Below, piece after piece: positions 8,876-19,558 of a stretch of DNA of 64,000 nt (within the stretch, counting starts at the first letter, position 1; every line of letters begins with the position of its first letter). The notes under the pieces are model-generated. The model was not told where the DNA came from. It saw nothing but the letters and a program-made list of their open reading frames with translations, and did not search any database. This DNA comes from Saccharomycopsis malanga (taxonomy: Eukaryota > Ascomycota > Saccharomycetes > Ascoideales > Saccharomycopsidaceae): NCBI GenBank assembly GCA_004014935.1, contig CP025324.1, positions 992,001 to 1,056,000 of the forward strand, given 5' to 3'. The translations under genes and the position numbers were made by a program.

Positions 8876-9585
8876 TCAAGATCTCAACGCTCTCAATCTT
8901 TCGGCAAGTCTATCTTCTTTCGCCTCGTCCACCTTTTGCTTTGATTGTGGGGATTCAATTTTAGAAGTATCGCCAAGATTCTGTTTTAATTCCAAGCCAG
9001 CCTGGTCGGCAACTTGATTCATCAAAAGATCAACTTCTTCCTGGGGAGTGGTCAAAGCAGTGGCGTTATTGGTGGCTGCTTCGTAATAGTTTGTAGTGGC
9101 ATCCAAATCTTCAAATTGACTTTCAAACTTTTCCATGACCAACGAGATTTTCTCGAGGTTCATGCTTTGTAAGGCTTTGTCCATACCTTTGATAACATTT
9201 GTCATATTTCCTGAGACTTGTCTCATTGTCACCGCAGTTTGGACCCGCGACGAAACCGCGTCGATTCTCGAAGCTAATCGAAGAAGATTGACTCTTTCAT
9301 TAGCTTTGCGGATGGCGTTCTGAGCATATATCTGCGCAATATCATTATTACCTTGCTGTATGGCTTTTTTGATCTTGAGCTTCTCTTTTTCTTCTTCTTT
9401 CCCTGCCTTTTGCGCCTGTCTATTGAGTTGTTTGGCAGTAAACTACACTTGTTAGTCAGCCTGTTGAGATATAGCAGCTATTAAAACCACACTTACCTTT
9501 AGCTGGAATAAAGACTCTAAAGCGGGGGTTAGTATGGGGAATCATCTACGAAAACTTGCTTAAACATACTTTCTAGCCCGGACAT
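8876..9585 (-). CDS. DID2: ESCRT-III-associated protein Did2/CHMP1, three exons
   Basis: Did2 (Vps46, CHMP1) recruits Vps4 to disassemble ESCRT-III on endosomes. I reconstruct three exons on the minus strand: 9585-9570, 9516-9497 (only 20 nt) and 9442-8876. Intron 1 (53 nt) has GTATGT...TACTAAC...TTTAG; intron 2 (54 nt) has GTAAGT...TGACTAAC...GTAG. Joined, the frame gives 200 residues starting MSGLEKSLFQLKFTAKQLNR, the expected CHMP1 N terminus, where the uninterrupted ORF starts only at residue 83. The basic helix (QAQKAGKEEEKEKLKIKKA) and the C-terminal MIT-interacting motif RLAERLRALRS are intact. Length fits the family (about 200). Confidence 0.93.
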
Positions 9586-9779
9586 TTCGATATATAGTTA
9601 TTTTACAGTACAAATAATCTGTTTTGCTCAAGATAACATTTACATCATCTCTCACGATGGCGTTTTCGAGAAACGTATCCGTACCATAGTTAACTAGGAA
9701 CGGTGGTGGCAATAACAATGTTGCGTTTTCAAGGGGAATAATTGTCCAACAAAGAATGATGATAAGTGGTTAACTTTTG

Positions 9780-10000
9780 AATATTATAATCTAGAGTTCT
9801 ATTATATGATGAAATATTATTATTATTATTGAAATTCTATTATCTTATAAATTGAAATTCTATTATCTAATGAAATGTTATTAGAATCTAAAATTTTATT
9901 CTCTAATAAAATATCATTAGAGCCTAAAGTTCTATTATTTAATGAAATATTATTATTTTTGAAAATCTATTGTCTAATGAATTTGATGAATTCTTTTTTA
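9780..10000. repeat. Degenerate AT-rich tandem repeat
   Basis: Five to six degenerate units of about 40-50 bp are built on GAAATTCTATTATCTAATGA followed by AAATATTATTATT. They lie between DID2 and the GPI-protein gene; no gene is present in 9586-10310. Confidence 0.55.
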
Positions 10001-10035
10001 AAACTATCACTTGAAAAATAAAAAGTTTATTATAA

Positions 10036-10067
10036 TAATAATCTTATATTTCGAGCCCATTACATAG
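10036..10067 (-). repeat. SINE-A tail remnant
   Basis: The minus strand reads TAATGGGCTCGAAATATAAG followed by ATTATTATTATAAT. Only the last 30 bp of a SINE-A tail remain. Confidence 0.55.
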
Positions 10068-10310
10068 TAGTAATCTATACCAATTAAATACATGAAAGAG
10101 AAAAACTAATGTTGATTAACAATATCACGTAAATAATAATATGGCAGCTTCCAGAGCTCAATGATGAACAAAATGTCGTAAGCACATTGTAGAATGGTAA
10201 AATACTAAAATGAAATGTATAAAGAAGCTGAGACTAAAATAAAGGATTAAATAACAAGCTGAAAACAAGAAATGAAAATTGGAAAATATGAGAAAACTAA
10301 TTTGTCAAAC

Positions 10311-10805
10311 TTAAAGGAAAAGCAAAGCACCCAAAGCAGCAAGAGATGATAAACCAGCCATTTTTCTAGAACCTTTGCCTTCGCTGACAGATGGGAAGTA
10401 AGTACCAGTGCTGTTACCAGTTGGAACAGCAGGAATTGTAGAAAGACTTGATGGAGCTTCAGAAGTTGGGACTGGAGCTGGAGCTGGTGGAGCTTCGGAA
10501 GATGGGACTGGGACAGGAGCTGGAGCAACAGAAGTAGGAGCTGGAGCTGGTGGAGCTGGAGTCTCGCTTGGTAAAGGACAATAAGTAGTGTATTCAGTAG
10601 TGATTTGCTCGCTGGTTTTGGTGATGGTAGTGACGCCAGTAGTGATTGGAACAGGAGTACAAGTATGAGAACCACAGCTGGTGATGGTAACAACAGTGGT
10701 TTCAATGTCAGATACATAGACAAAACTAGTACTGTTGGTATAATTGGATTGAGCCAAAACAGCAGTGGAAACAGAGAGAAGAGCAGCAGCAGAAGAGAAT
10801 TTCAT
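10311..10805 (-). CDS. Small GPI-anchored cell-wall protein with one flocculin type-3 motif (PGA59/PGA62-like)
   Basis: The 164-residue protein begins at the ATG at 10805; the longer in-frame ATG at 10856 would precede a clear signal peptide (MKFSSAAALLSVSTAVLA). It carries one Cys-containing flocculin type-3 motif: TVVTITSCG, then CTPVPITTGVT, then TEYTTYCPL. A Pro/Ala-rich spacer follows (repeats of PAPAPTS and SSEAPPAPAPVP), and then a C-terminal hydrophobic GPI signal (SSLAALGALLFL). This architecture is that of the small abundant Pga59/Pga62 wall proteins of Candida. It probably ends up linked to wall glucan. The same motif recurs in the large protein at 13720. Confidence 0.82.
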   Translation of the reverse strand: MKFSSAAALLSVSTAVLAQSNYTNSTSFVYVSDIETTVVTITSCGSHTCTPVPITTGVTTITKTSEQITTEYTTYCPLPSETPAPPAPAPTSVAPAPVPVPSSEAPPAPAPVPTSEAPSSLSTIPAVPTGNSTGTYFPSVSEGKGSRKMAGLSSLAALGALLFL

Positions 10806-11885
10806 TTTTGATAAAAGTTGATGTGTTGTTGTTTTTGTTTTATGAAAAAAGGTCAATTAAATGAAAATGTTAGAATTGAGAGTGTTTGTTTAAAATTAAA
10901 CAATAACAAGTTGAAGTTGGCTGGAAAATTGTGGATGGATCTCTACATTTATACATCTCAAAATAAGACATGATGAGATTAAATGCAATGAATATTGCTA
11001 ATTACGCCATGGATATCTTCTACAGCAAGACTAACGGAATGCCTCATACTATTGAGAACATAAAGTATCCATTTAAGCTATCAAATATCATTAGTTCGAA
11101 TGACTATAAACTGCTTATTGCCTCGAGCCGAGACTTTAGACTGTAGCGATGCCATTTGCAAGGCAAACGTATCCACATGTTGGAAAAAGCGCACGGCAAC
11201 CTCATGCATAAGTTGCGTTAACCCTCCGGAATGCCCCGGTGCCAATAAATATTGCAACCATAGAAACATTTACTGGGTGGCTTTTATTTGATGGATAATT
11301 ATAGTAAATAATCGTATGTGTGTTGCAATTGGTAAAGGAGAAGTGTCTCATTCAGTATCTTATAGAAGGTATAAAAAACTGACACGCACGCATGTACGGA
11401 GTACACTCACTGCACCGTCTTCTCAAATTCTCACATACTTTATAAAAAACTTTTTCACAATACAATTGTTGACTCGATAAATACGATTCATATTATCACC
11501 TTTTAATTCTGATTTGGTCTAGAACCTAGACAACGCGTGTTTCTGTAATGCCCAAAAGGTCTGTAGAGTATCAACATAACGCATGTATGTATCCAACATA
11601 GACGTTACTATACTATATGAGCATATGTCAAGTATAAACTCCATAGGTTGCACCTGTTCTAAACACAAAAACTTACGTTAAACATAATCTATATATCTTG
11701 TTAGCATATATATATTGTTATATACAACTGAATAGAGACCATGTCCTTTTTCTGAAAGAACTATACCACAATATACACTTCCGTCTTAGAAAGGTGCTAT
11801 CCAACATCATAAAATAAAAAGTGCCTTCACTATTATATAAAGTTTTTGCCTAACGCTTATACATTTGTTCTCATATTTAAAAACA
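10806..11885. other. Long intergenic region with no recognised gene
   Basis: This 1.1-kb stretch lies between two divergent genes and must carry both promoters. Short ORFs at 11081-11291 on either strand overlap each other and match nothing I know. No copies of the interspersed repeats were seen. Confidence 0.4.
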
Positions 11886-12367
11886 ATGCCAATTAGAAGA
11901 ATCCTTGGACAGTATGTTATACTCAAATCAAAAAGAAAGAAACATGTCTTCTCAACTATTACTAACAACTTGATAGATCTGCTGCTGTTGAAGTGCCTAC
12001 TAGCGCACCTACTGGTACTGGGCCAGCTGAAGTCACCTCGACAGCTGTTGCTGAAGACCATGGAGAACACCAGGCAACCGAACAGCCAAGTGAAACTCAT
12101 GTTGCAACTACAGAAGCAGCATCAAACCTTCCTGCTTCTAAAGTTCACTCCAAATTTATTAGACACTTGGAAAAATACCAAGGATTAGGGTATGTTGTTG
12201 AAACTGCTGGTGATTTGTTAGCCCCAAGTATTCTTTACGTCAAATCCTTATTTCCTGAGTCTGTTGTTTCTTCAATCAAAACAGCTGATAACTATCTTGA
12301 CGGTGTTCTCACCAGTGTTGATGGTAGCGTTCCTGAAAGTTTGTTGAGAACTCCTACCCATGCTTGA
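11886..12367 (+). CDS. Two-exon small protein, possibly perilipin-like (Pln1/Pet10 type)
   Basis: The coding frame of 11993-12367 has no upstream ATG, but a spliced model works. Exon 1 is 11886-11911. The intron 11912-11976 (65 nt) has donor GTATGT, branch TACTAAC and acceptor GATAG. Exon 2 is 11977-12367. The product is 138 residues, MPIRRILGQSAAVEVPTSAP..., with a Thr/Ala/Glu-rich acidic N-terminal half. Its C-terminal region contains SKFIRHLEKYQGLGYVVETA, then a segment with IKTADNYLDGVLTSV. The pattern of His-Leu near Tyr, a VETA turn and AD.Y repeats resembles the N-terminal domain of yeast perilipins on lipid droplets. That likeness is weak, and the protein is much shorter than Pet10, so function is tentative. 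The splice model is more certain. Confidence 0.7.
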
Positions 12368-13719
12368 TTGTATTATTTTTTTTTTTCGTTCAAAAGTGAT
12401 CCTGAGTAATAAACAAGATACTCTATAATCTAAATATTATTTGTAGTCTCAAGTAGCTTATTAAAAGTGAAAGAATCAATATACAGGCGTCCTTTATGTA
12501 ATGCAATGGCGCTATCAAGGCTTAAATTACATATTTTTATTTTTAAATCTTAGGTATTTATTTTATCCTTTGCATTTCACGATTTTACATAAAATAATGA
12601 AAAATTGCTTGACTAGTATAAAACTATTCGAGTGTTGAGTTTGATTGAAAAATATTTACTTGATCACCTATCATAATATATTCTTCTAAGGCTAGAATAA
12701 CAAAATAGAAACCACCATGAGACAACAGAAAGCCATTTTTGCAAAAAACTCGAATAATCAAACATGTAGCCTGACTAGGTTAAACCAGGTATTGATGGCT
12801 GTGGAGCACGATAAGTAAATGGCTAGACTGTATTGTACATCCAACTTGAAGCCTGGAAATGAAGTATAGCTCCTTTAGGTAGCCCTAATTGCCAGAATTG
12901 CTAGCAGCGAGCTCTAGTCCAAACACAATGCAAGAGACAGTATTGTCAAACGCATATACGGCCAATTACGATTGATGCCAGTGCAGAGCAAGATGACTTG
13001 TTCTGGTAATTTGACACACTAGAAACCCAGCTTGGCTCTGTGCAGTAACACCCAGACTTCAGGCGGAAGGTTTCAAATTGTGCCAACTGTTTCGGTATTT
13101 TCTAGTAACAGTTTAAACTCATACTAACGAGTCTCGAAACATTGGGCTTTAGTTTGATTATCTAGGCGTAACCACTCTGTCGGAGACTACGACCCTTTCA
13201 ATTTGGATAGTTTTATTCAGAAAAAGTCCCAAATCTACCTATTTTAATCAAAATATCAATTTTGCTACTATCATATTCATTTATCTTTGAAAATTGCTGT
13301 AAAATAGTGTATATTAAAGGCAAAAACAGTGAAAGATGTCAAAACATCAGTCAGCCTGATCTGTGGGTCTATGCAGCATGCTGCAGCTCAAAGTGTCTCA
13401 GGCAGATGGTGCTGCAGCTACCGTTTACGGAAGGATTTCCCAACATGATCAGAAACTAGTAATGATAGTGTTGTAAGAGAAGCTTTGATTTCATACAAAG
13501 AAACGTCCAACTTATTGGTGGTATATAACTGCCAATGCTGCTGATGATGGTGTTAAACAAAGGCATTGTGTTTTTTTGGTTTTGGTTTTTTTATCCGTTT
13601 TCTATATTGTTGAGACTTCAACATCCATTCGTTCGTTGGATTATTTTGGCTAGAGCGAGGAAACCTGAATGGTTTTTATAGAGGGGTTTTAAGAAGATAG
13701 TATTTAATTTTTAGTTATA
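12368..13719. other. Long gene-free region upstream of the adhesin-like gene
   Basis: About 1.35 kb without a supported gene. A long promoter would be usual for a regulated wall adhesin. T-rich tracts lie at 13570-13590. A TACTAAC-like sequence near 13127 is followed by an AG, but no coding exon could be joined to it. Confidence 0.4.
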
Positions 13720-15891
13720 ATGAAGTGGAATAATTTACAACTTTTAGCTTTGGCTATGAATATTGCCAATGTTGCCTCGGTGGTAATTCATAAAACAGTC
13801 ACAGTCACCACTTATACTGCCCCAAAAACCACTTATGTTACAATGGCTTGTGACTTTAATAATGCTGACTATACAAAAGCTTTAAAAGCTGTCAGCCATT
13901 CGACCAGCTCGTCGTCTACTAGTCTGACTTCCCTGACAAGTTCATCTTCTCTGATTAGCTCGACTTCCCTGACAAGCTCAACTAAATCTTCTCTGACTAG
14001 TTCAACTTCTCTGATGACTTCGACCAAATCTTCCCTGACTAGCTCGATTTCTCTGACAAGTTCGACTTCCCTGACCAGCACAACTAAATCTTCTCTGACA
14101 AGTTCGACTTCCCTGACTAGTACAACTAAATCAACAAGTAGTACTTCTACATCCGAATCTAGCACCGTGTCATCTACGAAAGCCTCTTCTACCAGTATTT
14201 CTTCAACTACATCCACTTCGAGCACTTCTAGCCCTAAACCAATCTCTGAGAAAACGTCAACCAATGAAAATTCCAAGACATCATCCGTCAAATCGATTGT
14301 CACCCAGATTGCCAGTTCCACCACTGTTATTCCTACCACCTCATGTTCAAACGGTGTATGTACTACAAAATCAATCACTACGGGTGTTAGTATTTCAGAA
14401 AGTGTTGGAACAACGACTTCTGGCACAGTAACATCGAAATTCACTTCTCATATCACTTCATTGGTTCCAATTTCTACCATAGAAACCGTTGGTTCTTCCT
14501 CTACGACCAGCAAACCAGTTGCTGCAACCTCTGGAGATGGTTTCAAAGATATTCCAATCAAAACACGCTCATCGTCACTCACGAGCAAACCATCTAGTTC
14601 AGCTGGTAAATCTTCAACTAAAACATCTGATAAGCCATTTAGTTCAACTGGTGCGCCACTGTTCTCGTCAACTGTGATGAAAATTACAACTACTTCTGGT
14701 AAATCTACGGTTACTAAAGATATTACCACAGGATACGCTGTTATATCTAAACCAGGATCAGTTTATACGACCTACGGCCCGCTAGTTTCATCCACTAATA
14801 ACGGTAAATCTTTAACAACTTCAACTACTGTTATTAGTCAGTTTTCAACTTTGGTTCTCACCACTACCAGTTGTTCAAATAATGCTTGTGCTACTTCGAC
14901 TTTTACTACTGGAGTTGCCACTGTTACTACTACTGTTTCTGGCGTTCATACTGTTTATACCACTTATTGTCCAGTTACTGCTAAACCATCTGCTAAACCA
15001 TCTGCTGGTCACAACTCTTCTGTTGTCGCTTCTAGCTCATCATCGTCAAGTGCTCTTGCTTCCACATCAACAAAACTTGTCGACAATATTTCTACAGTCT
15101 TTATTACTACTACTTCTTGCTCTAATAATGCCTGTGCTACTTCCACATTCAGTACTGGTGTCGCTACAATCACCACCACTGTTTCTGGTGTCCATACAGA
15201 ATACACTACATATTGCCCATTGACTAGTTTATCAGTCGACTCTTCTAAATCAATAGTTGGATCATCTAATACTGTTTTAGCTACTTTAACTGCTTCAACT
15301 GCTTCAACTGCTTCAACTGCTTCAACTGCTTCAACTGCTTCAACTGCTTCAACTGCTTCAACTGCTATTTCAAGTACAATTTCTACTGTTGGTAATACAC
15401 CAATCACCTCTGGTTCCACCGATTCTGACGTGACTCTTTCCTATAATACCAAAATCACTCACAAGCATACCAATTACTTAACTACTGTGGTTCATATCAC
15501 TGTTACTTCAGGCTCACAATTAATCACTAGTGATGTTACTACCGGTGTTGCTTATATCACTTCTACCAGTGGTACATTTGTTTCCACTAGTACTACTTAT
15601 GGAGCTTTATCTTCCAGTACTCTTGATGCAATTGCAACTACTGCAAACCTTGAGGCTGCTGAAGAAACCACTTCCCCAGCTGGTTCTGGCAAAGCAGGTT
15701 CAACTTCAGGTTTGGTCACTGTTGCTCCTAGCGCTTCTACATCTATTCCTATTAAACTTACCACTAGTGTAGTTTCTAACAGCACCGCTCTCAACAACAC
15801 TTCATTATTGATAGCAAACTCTGTTGCAAAATCTGCTACATTCAGTTTGTCCTTAATTGTTGGCGCTTTCTTAATGCTCAACTTCTTTTAA
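13720..15891 (+). CDS. Large Ser/Thr-rich GPI-anchored cell-wall adhesin-like protein with flocculin type-3 repeats
   Basis: The 723-residue protein has an N-terminal signal peptide (MKWNNLQLLALAMNIANVAS), a short conserved-looking head with TVTTYTAPKTTYVT, and a long repetitive Ser/Thr stalk. Two close copies of the flocculin type-3 motif (TTTSCSNNACATSTF, then TTVSGVHT, then YTTYCP) lie at about residues 385-420 and 460-500, and more diverged copies flank them. A run of about nine perfect 9-bp ACTGCTTCA units (15289-15369) encodes TAS repeats. The C terminus is a hydrophobic GPI-type signal. Residues 60-145 hold 11 apparent leucines that are all CTG and would be serine in the CUG-Ser clade. 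No lectin domain is seen, so adhesion is inferred. The antisense ORFs here are shadows of the repeats. Confidence 0.85.
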   Translation: MKWNNLQLLALAMNIANVASVVIHKTVTVTTYTAPKTTYVTMACDFNNADYTKALKAVSHSTSSSSTSLTSLTSSSSLISSTSLTSSTKSSLTSSTSLMTSTKSSLTSSISLTSSTSLTSTTKSSLTSSTSLTSTTKSTSSTSTSESSTVSSTKASSTSISSTTSTSSTSSPKPISEKTSTNENSKTSSVKSIVTQIASSTTVIPTTSCSNGVCTTKSITTGVSISESVGTTTSGTVTSKFTSHITSLVPISTIETVGSSSTTSKPVAATSGDGFKDIPIKTRSSSLTSKPSSSAGKSSTKTSDKPFSSTGAPLFSSTVMKITTTSGKSTVTKDITTGYAVISKPGSVYTTYGPLVSSTNNGKSLTTSTTVISQFSTLVLTTTSCSNNACATSTFTTGVATVTTTVSGVHTVYTTYCPVTAKPSAKPSAGHNSSVVASSSSSSSALASTSTKLVDNISTVFITTTSCSNNACATSTFSTGVATITTTVSGVHTEYTTYCPLTSLSVDSSKSIVGSSNTVLATLTASTASTASTASTASTASTASTASTAISSTISTVGNTPITSGSTDSDVTLSYNTKITHKHTNYLTTVVHITVTSGSQLITSDVTTGVAYITSTSGTFVSTSTTYGALSSSTLDAIATTANLEAAEETTSPAGSGKAGSTSGLVTVAPSASTSIPIKLTTSVVSNSTALNNTSLLIANSVAKSATFSLSLIVGAFLMLNFF
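15289..15369. repeat. 9-bp coding microrepeat in the adhesin-like gene
   Basis: About nine consecutive perfect ACTGCTTCA units encode Thr-Ala-Ser. Such in-frame arrays change length easily and would alter the stalk length of the wall protein. Confidence 0.85.
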
Positions 15892-16726
15892 ATTTTTTTC
15901 AAAACAAACTTTTCATTTCATTACCCACTTTCGTTTCCTTGATTGGACATTGTTCCAGAAAGAAATCATTTGGTCGCTTTTCTTTGACTTTTCTTTTTCA
16001 TTTCATAGACTTATAGCCTTTTAGATTCAAAGGCTTAATTTACAGATTCAATCAAACCTACGTAATACGTTTCTCTTCAGTAGTTTTAATATTCATATAT
16101 TTCAGCTAGCAAACACTTGGCCAAAAGTATGCTTTCACATAAGAAATAGTGTAAATATGATGAAACACATATTTTTTACCAGTTATTTGAATTACGTTTG
16201 GGCTGGTGAGATTCGAAAGGAGTTTCAGCAATTTTCTTTAGACACGCCGATATACAGTAGTTTGAAGTATATGTAATATCACTAATATGAAGCATGTCTT
16301 CTTAGTAGGTCCAACCTGGGTAGGACATAAAATGAAACAAAATGTAGAAAATACAGGTCAGTACAACTATTTAAGTGATGCTTAGTTATTATTTCTAATA
16401 AGGCGTCTATGAACGTTAAAGAGAACAGTCTTCTCCCATAAAAGTTACCAATCATTATTAAACATAACTCGTATATACAAGACTGATACAAGAATCAAGC
16501 CCAAGCTAGAACCTTCTGAACCACTTGCACTACCATAAACTAGTACACTACTTAGTCAATATATAAACTGGTAAGCCGCTTACGTCAGCAAGATCGAGAT
16601 ATATAGCAGCATGATAGTGTGCTATATTATAGTTTTTGTAGATTATGGTCTGTAGCATTTGGTTTAGAATTCCATTTACAATTCTATTTACTGGTTATAC
16701 TTGTTGAATGGATGGGTGGCTTCTAG
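15892..16726. other. Intergenic region, nothing recognised
   Basis: About 0.83 kb between two plus-strand genes. No supported gene, RNA or copy of the repeat families was found; it should contain the adhesin terminator and the ERF4 promoter. Confidence 0.35.
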
Positions 16727-17819
16727 ATGGAGAATAACAAAAGGGTACTGAGAAATATGTCCGACGGAGAGAATGTGAGAGATCCAGAGGAAAGCAATAA
16801 GAATCATAAACTTGCAAGTGAAATGGAGAGCCAGGAATTCATCACTTTTCATAAGCCAGAATACATTGCGACAGAGGATTCTGATACCAACGAGTTCAGC
16901 CAGAGTACAGCGGAATTTTCCATGTATAAACATAGTATGGGATATACTACCGAAGGAAAGAGCCCGTTTTCAGGATCTACAATGTTTGGAGAGGAAAAGG
17001 AGCGAAACAATCGGCCCAGTTCAAAGTCTCAAAGTACGGCAGGTCCGGAAACATTGAAACAATCGAAAAAACCAGAAACAAATGGCATGGAAAACACACA
17101 ACCTCATGATTCCCAAGAACGACTCTTGTTCTTCAATTACCATGAGTATTTTGTAAACAAATACGAGTTATTGGAAAATAAACAGTATGGCGAACATGAA
17201 CATTCCCTTACAATAACTCATTTTCCAAACCCATATGTCGAATTATCGTCCAAAAAATTTAGAAATACCAGAATTGTAAGAGTCCCTAGAGTATACGATA
17301 CCGCTCCAGCAAATAGATATCCCCAATTTTCAACTGTCCCTCCTGGCTTCGAGCCAGCCGCTTTGCTTGACCCGTCGCTGGTCGCTGGTCAATCAAGCCT
17401 GTCCAATTACTTTATACCTAAAGGAAAGTTTTATAACCAAATCTTTGGGTACTCCTCTGTAACCCCACTCTCCAACCTCATGACCACCAAGGAGTTTGAG
17501 CAAATAGTCAGCGTTATAAACACGCATTTGAAAAGAGCATACGACCCATTGAACCTTACAAATGTCGCTATGAGCATATTGAATTTCGTCACAATCTGGA
17601 CGTTTGATGAGCTTGTTAGAAACAGATCAAAAAAAGAATTGGATGCTCTTGAAAAGTATGTTGAAACTGTCAACGAAACAAAGCTTCAAAATCGAAATAT
17701 TAGAATAATAAGTCCTCGAAAATCAGGTTATATCTGCGTATGTATTGGATAGTTTGGGTTGTAATGGATGATACTAACAAATTTAGCTTGATTTCGAAAT
17801 ACCCAAACCAGTTGTCTAG
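16727..17819 (+). CDS. ERF4: Palmitoyltransferase cofactor Erf4/Shr5, with a 3'-terminal intron
   Basis: Erf4 is the partner of the DHHC enzyme Erf2 that palmitoylates Ras at the endoplasmic reticulum. Residues 1-180 are poorly conserved. The Erf4 domain follows: TRIVRVPRVYD, YPQFSTVPPGFEP, FEQIVSVINTHLKRAYDPLN, LEKYVETVN and NRNIRIISPRKSGY. The uninterrupted ORF ends oddly with CVCIG, but the 49-nt intron 17738-17786 (GTATGT...TACTAACAAATTTAG) joins 16727-17737 to the 33-nt exon 17787-17819. This gives SGYICLDFEIPKPVV, which fits the usual Erf4 ending. The product is 347 residues. Start choice between Met1 and Met11 is open. Confidence 0.9.
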
Positions 17820-17984
17820 AAGAGCAAACTTTTACTGTTTTGGTATAGACAATCAGGAACGTGTTATTCGAAATTTTAAGTACATAATCTTAGAAGATTA
17901 TATTATAGAAACAAGTTGACGGATTATTTATTGGTACAAAATCCTGAGTAGTGACAAACTTTGACAATGGTTTTCATATATTTG

Positions 17985-18095
17985 CAGCCCAGCTCATACA
18001 GAGCTGTAAAAAAGTAATTTTTTCTTCACTTTAATGCCCAGCTCTTACAGAGTTGTGAAAAAGTGATTTTCTCTTTACCTTAATGCCCTAAAAAC
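17985..18095. repeat. Tandem duplication of about 60 bp
   Basis: The block GCCCAGCTCATACAGAGCTG, AAAAAAGTAATTTTTTCTTC, ACTTTAAT is followed at once by a second copy with few changes (GCCCAGCTCTTACAGAGTTG and so on) and the start of a third (AATGCCC). Confidence 0.7.
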
Positions 18096-18491
18096 CTTGA
18101 TATCAGAGCTGACCCAAAATGCTTACAAGACCACTACAATTTCTGTTGATTCGCAGATTTAAAGAATCTATAAACGCTCTTTAAAGTTTACTTAAGACTA
18201 GACATTTCATAGTGACTAATTTTCATGCACATTTCATTTGAATTATTATTGATATTATAACATACCTTATTTACAGACCAGGTACTTTTGTAGCTCATTT
18301 CAATGTGACGTGGTCTTGTTCACCTCATCCAGTTCATCCTACTTTTTATGTCTAATCAGCTCCTAGCTTATTCATCCAGCTCATAGGCCCTAAGCATTTA
18401 ATAGAATTATCCTATTATGCACTTAGTAAAAAAATGGGTATGTTGATTGCTAAAATATATCCTCGAAAAGTAAAGATATTCAAAAATATCC

Positions 18492-19510
18492 TTATACTAT
18501 TGCCAAGTGGCCGAGTTGGTTGAGTCCTCATGCGCCACCATGCGCCACGCAAAACAAGTGTGGCGTTCCTCACTCGGGGTTTTGGTACTCGATTCGCGCT
18601 GTTGACGTTTTGAAGTAATCATCAAACGTTTTATTGAAATAAATCAGTGCTAGTCAAGTTAATTTGATTTAAAAAACATACACTACTATTTAGAATTTTT
18701 TTGATATATTATAGTAGTATTTATACTCAAAAAATCTCGGACTGCGCATAAATATATGATATAACGGAAAATTGTAAATTTTAATTAAAAGTTGATCATT
18801 TCAAGTCATATTCTAGAGTTTTTATTGCAAAGAAAACCGTATAAAATTTGTATTTCTATATTCTGTAGAATCTAGAGGTTTATATCATGTACTTTGTTTT
18901 GATATTTGGCTGTTACATATTATTTAATAGTGGAAAATTATAATTTGGTCGAAAATAACACATAATCTGTTAAAACTCGTGTTTTTCACCCCTCAGAGAG
19001 ATTCCCTTTATGTCTTGACGTTATTCCATAGTTTTTGATTTCTTTTAGTTTTATTTATGGCTTCTTTAAGTTTTGAATGTGGTTTTATTCCAAAGAAACG
19101 CGTATCTCAAGAGCTAACAAAAAGTATTGGTCATTATAGGTTCTCAGAGAAACTTATATTTGATAATCATCATTAAATATTGCCAAATTATCATATTTCA
19201 GCTTCCATTATACCCTGGATATTCCATGTGACTCAGTAAAGCGTAAAATCCTTAATTGTAAGCTTTATACATCGGTTCATGGGAGTCCGTTTTAAAAACT
19301 TCAAGTTGAAGTTGCAAATAGTTTAATGTTACTTTTACTCTAGTTTTATTTGATCTTTTGCTGTCCCAGTTTCTAATGTGCTTTATCACATTCATATACA
19401 AGTTGTATATTGACTGTAAGTTGGTGACAAACTTTGGCTGTATTTTTTTTGCCAAAAATAATAAGCTAAGCTTAAGTTTTTAATAAAACGATATGCCAAC
19501 TGCATTGAAA
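18492..19510 (+). repeat. Long tRNA-Leu-headed repeat (family L), copy 1
   Basis: The copy opens with a tRNA-like domain: GCCAAG, box A TGGCCGAGTTGG, an inverted repeat GCGCCACGC/GTGTGGCG in the middle, a B-box-like GTACTCGATTCGCGC, and CTGTTGACG. It is followed by about 900 bp collinear with the copy at 46205 and, in part, with the minus-strand copy at 38640. Shared blocks include AATAACACATAATCTGTTAA, CACCCCTCAGAGAGA and TATTGACTGTAAGTTGGTGA. A T-run follows GGCTG near 19440. An ORF on the opposite strand (19252-19455) is not conserved in copy 3, so the element is probably non-coding. Confidence 0.75.
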
Positions 19511-19558
19511 GAGTTTTATTGTTGAAAGCCTACATTGTGATTGAAAAACTACAGTTTT

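Noticed and set aside
13869-14444. Long minus-strand ORF inside the adhesin-like gene, and a second one at 15009-15419
   Set aside because: They are shadows of repetitive Ser/Thr codons on the plus strand; their Val/Glu/Leu repeats have no independent support.
19252-19455. 67-codon minus-strand ORF inside family-L copy 1 as an encoded protein
   Set aside because: The matching region of copy 3 has an early stop in that frame, so there is no conserved coding capacity.
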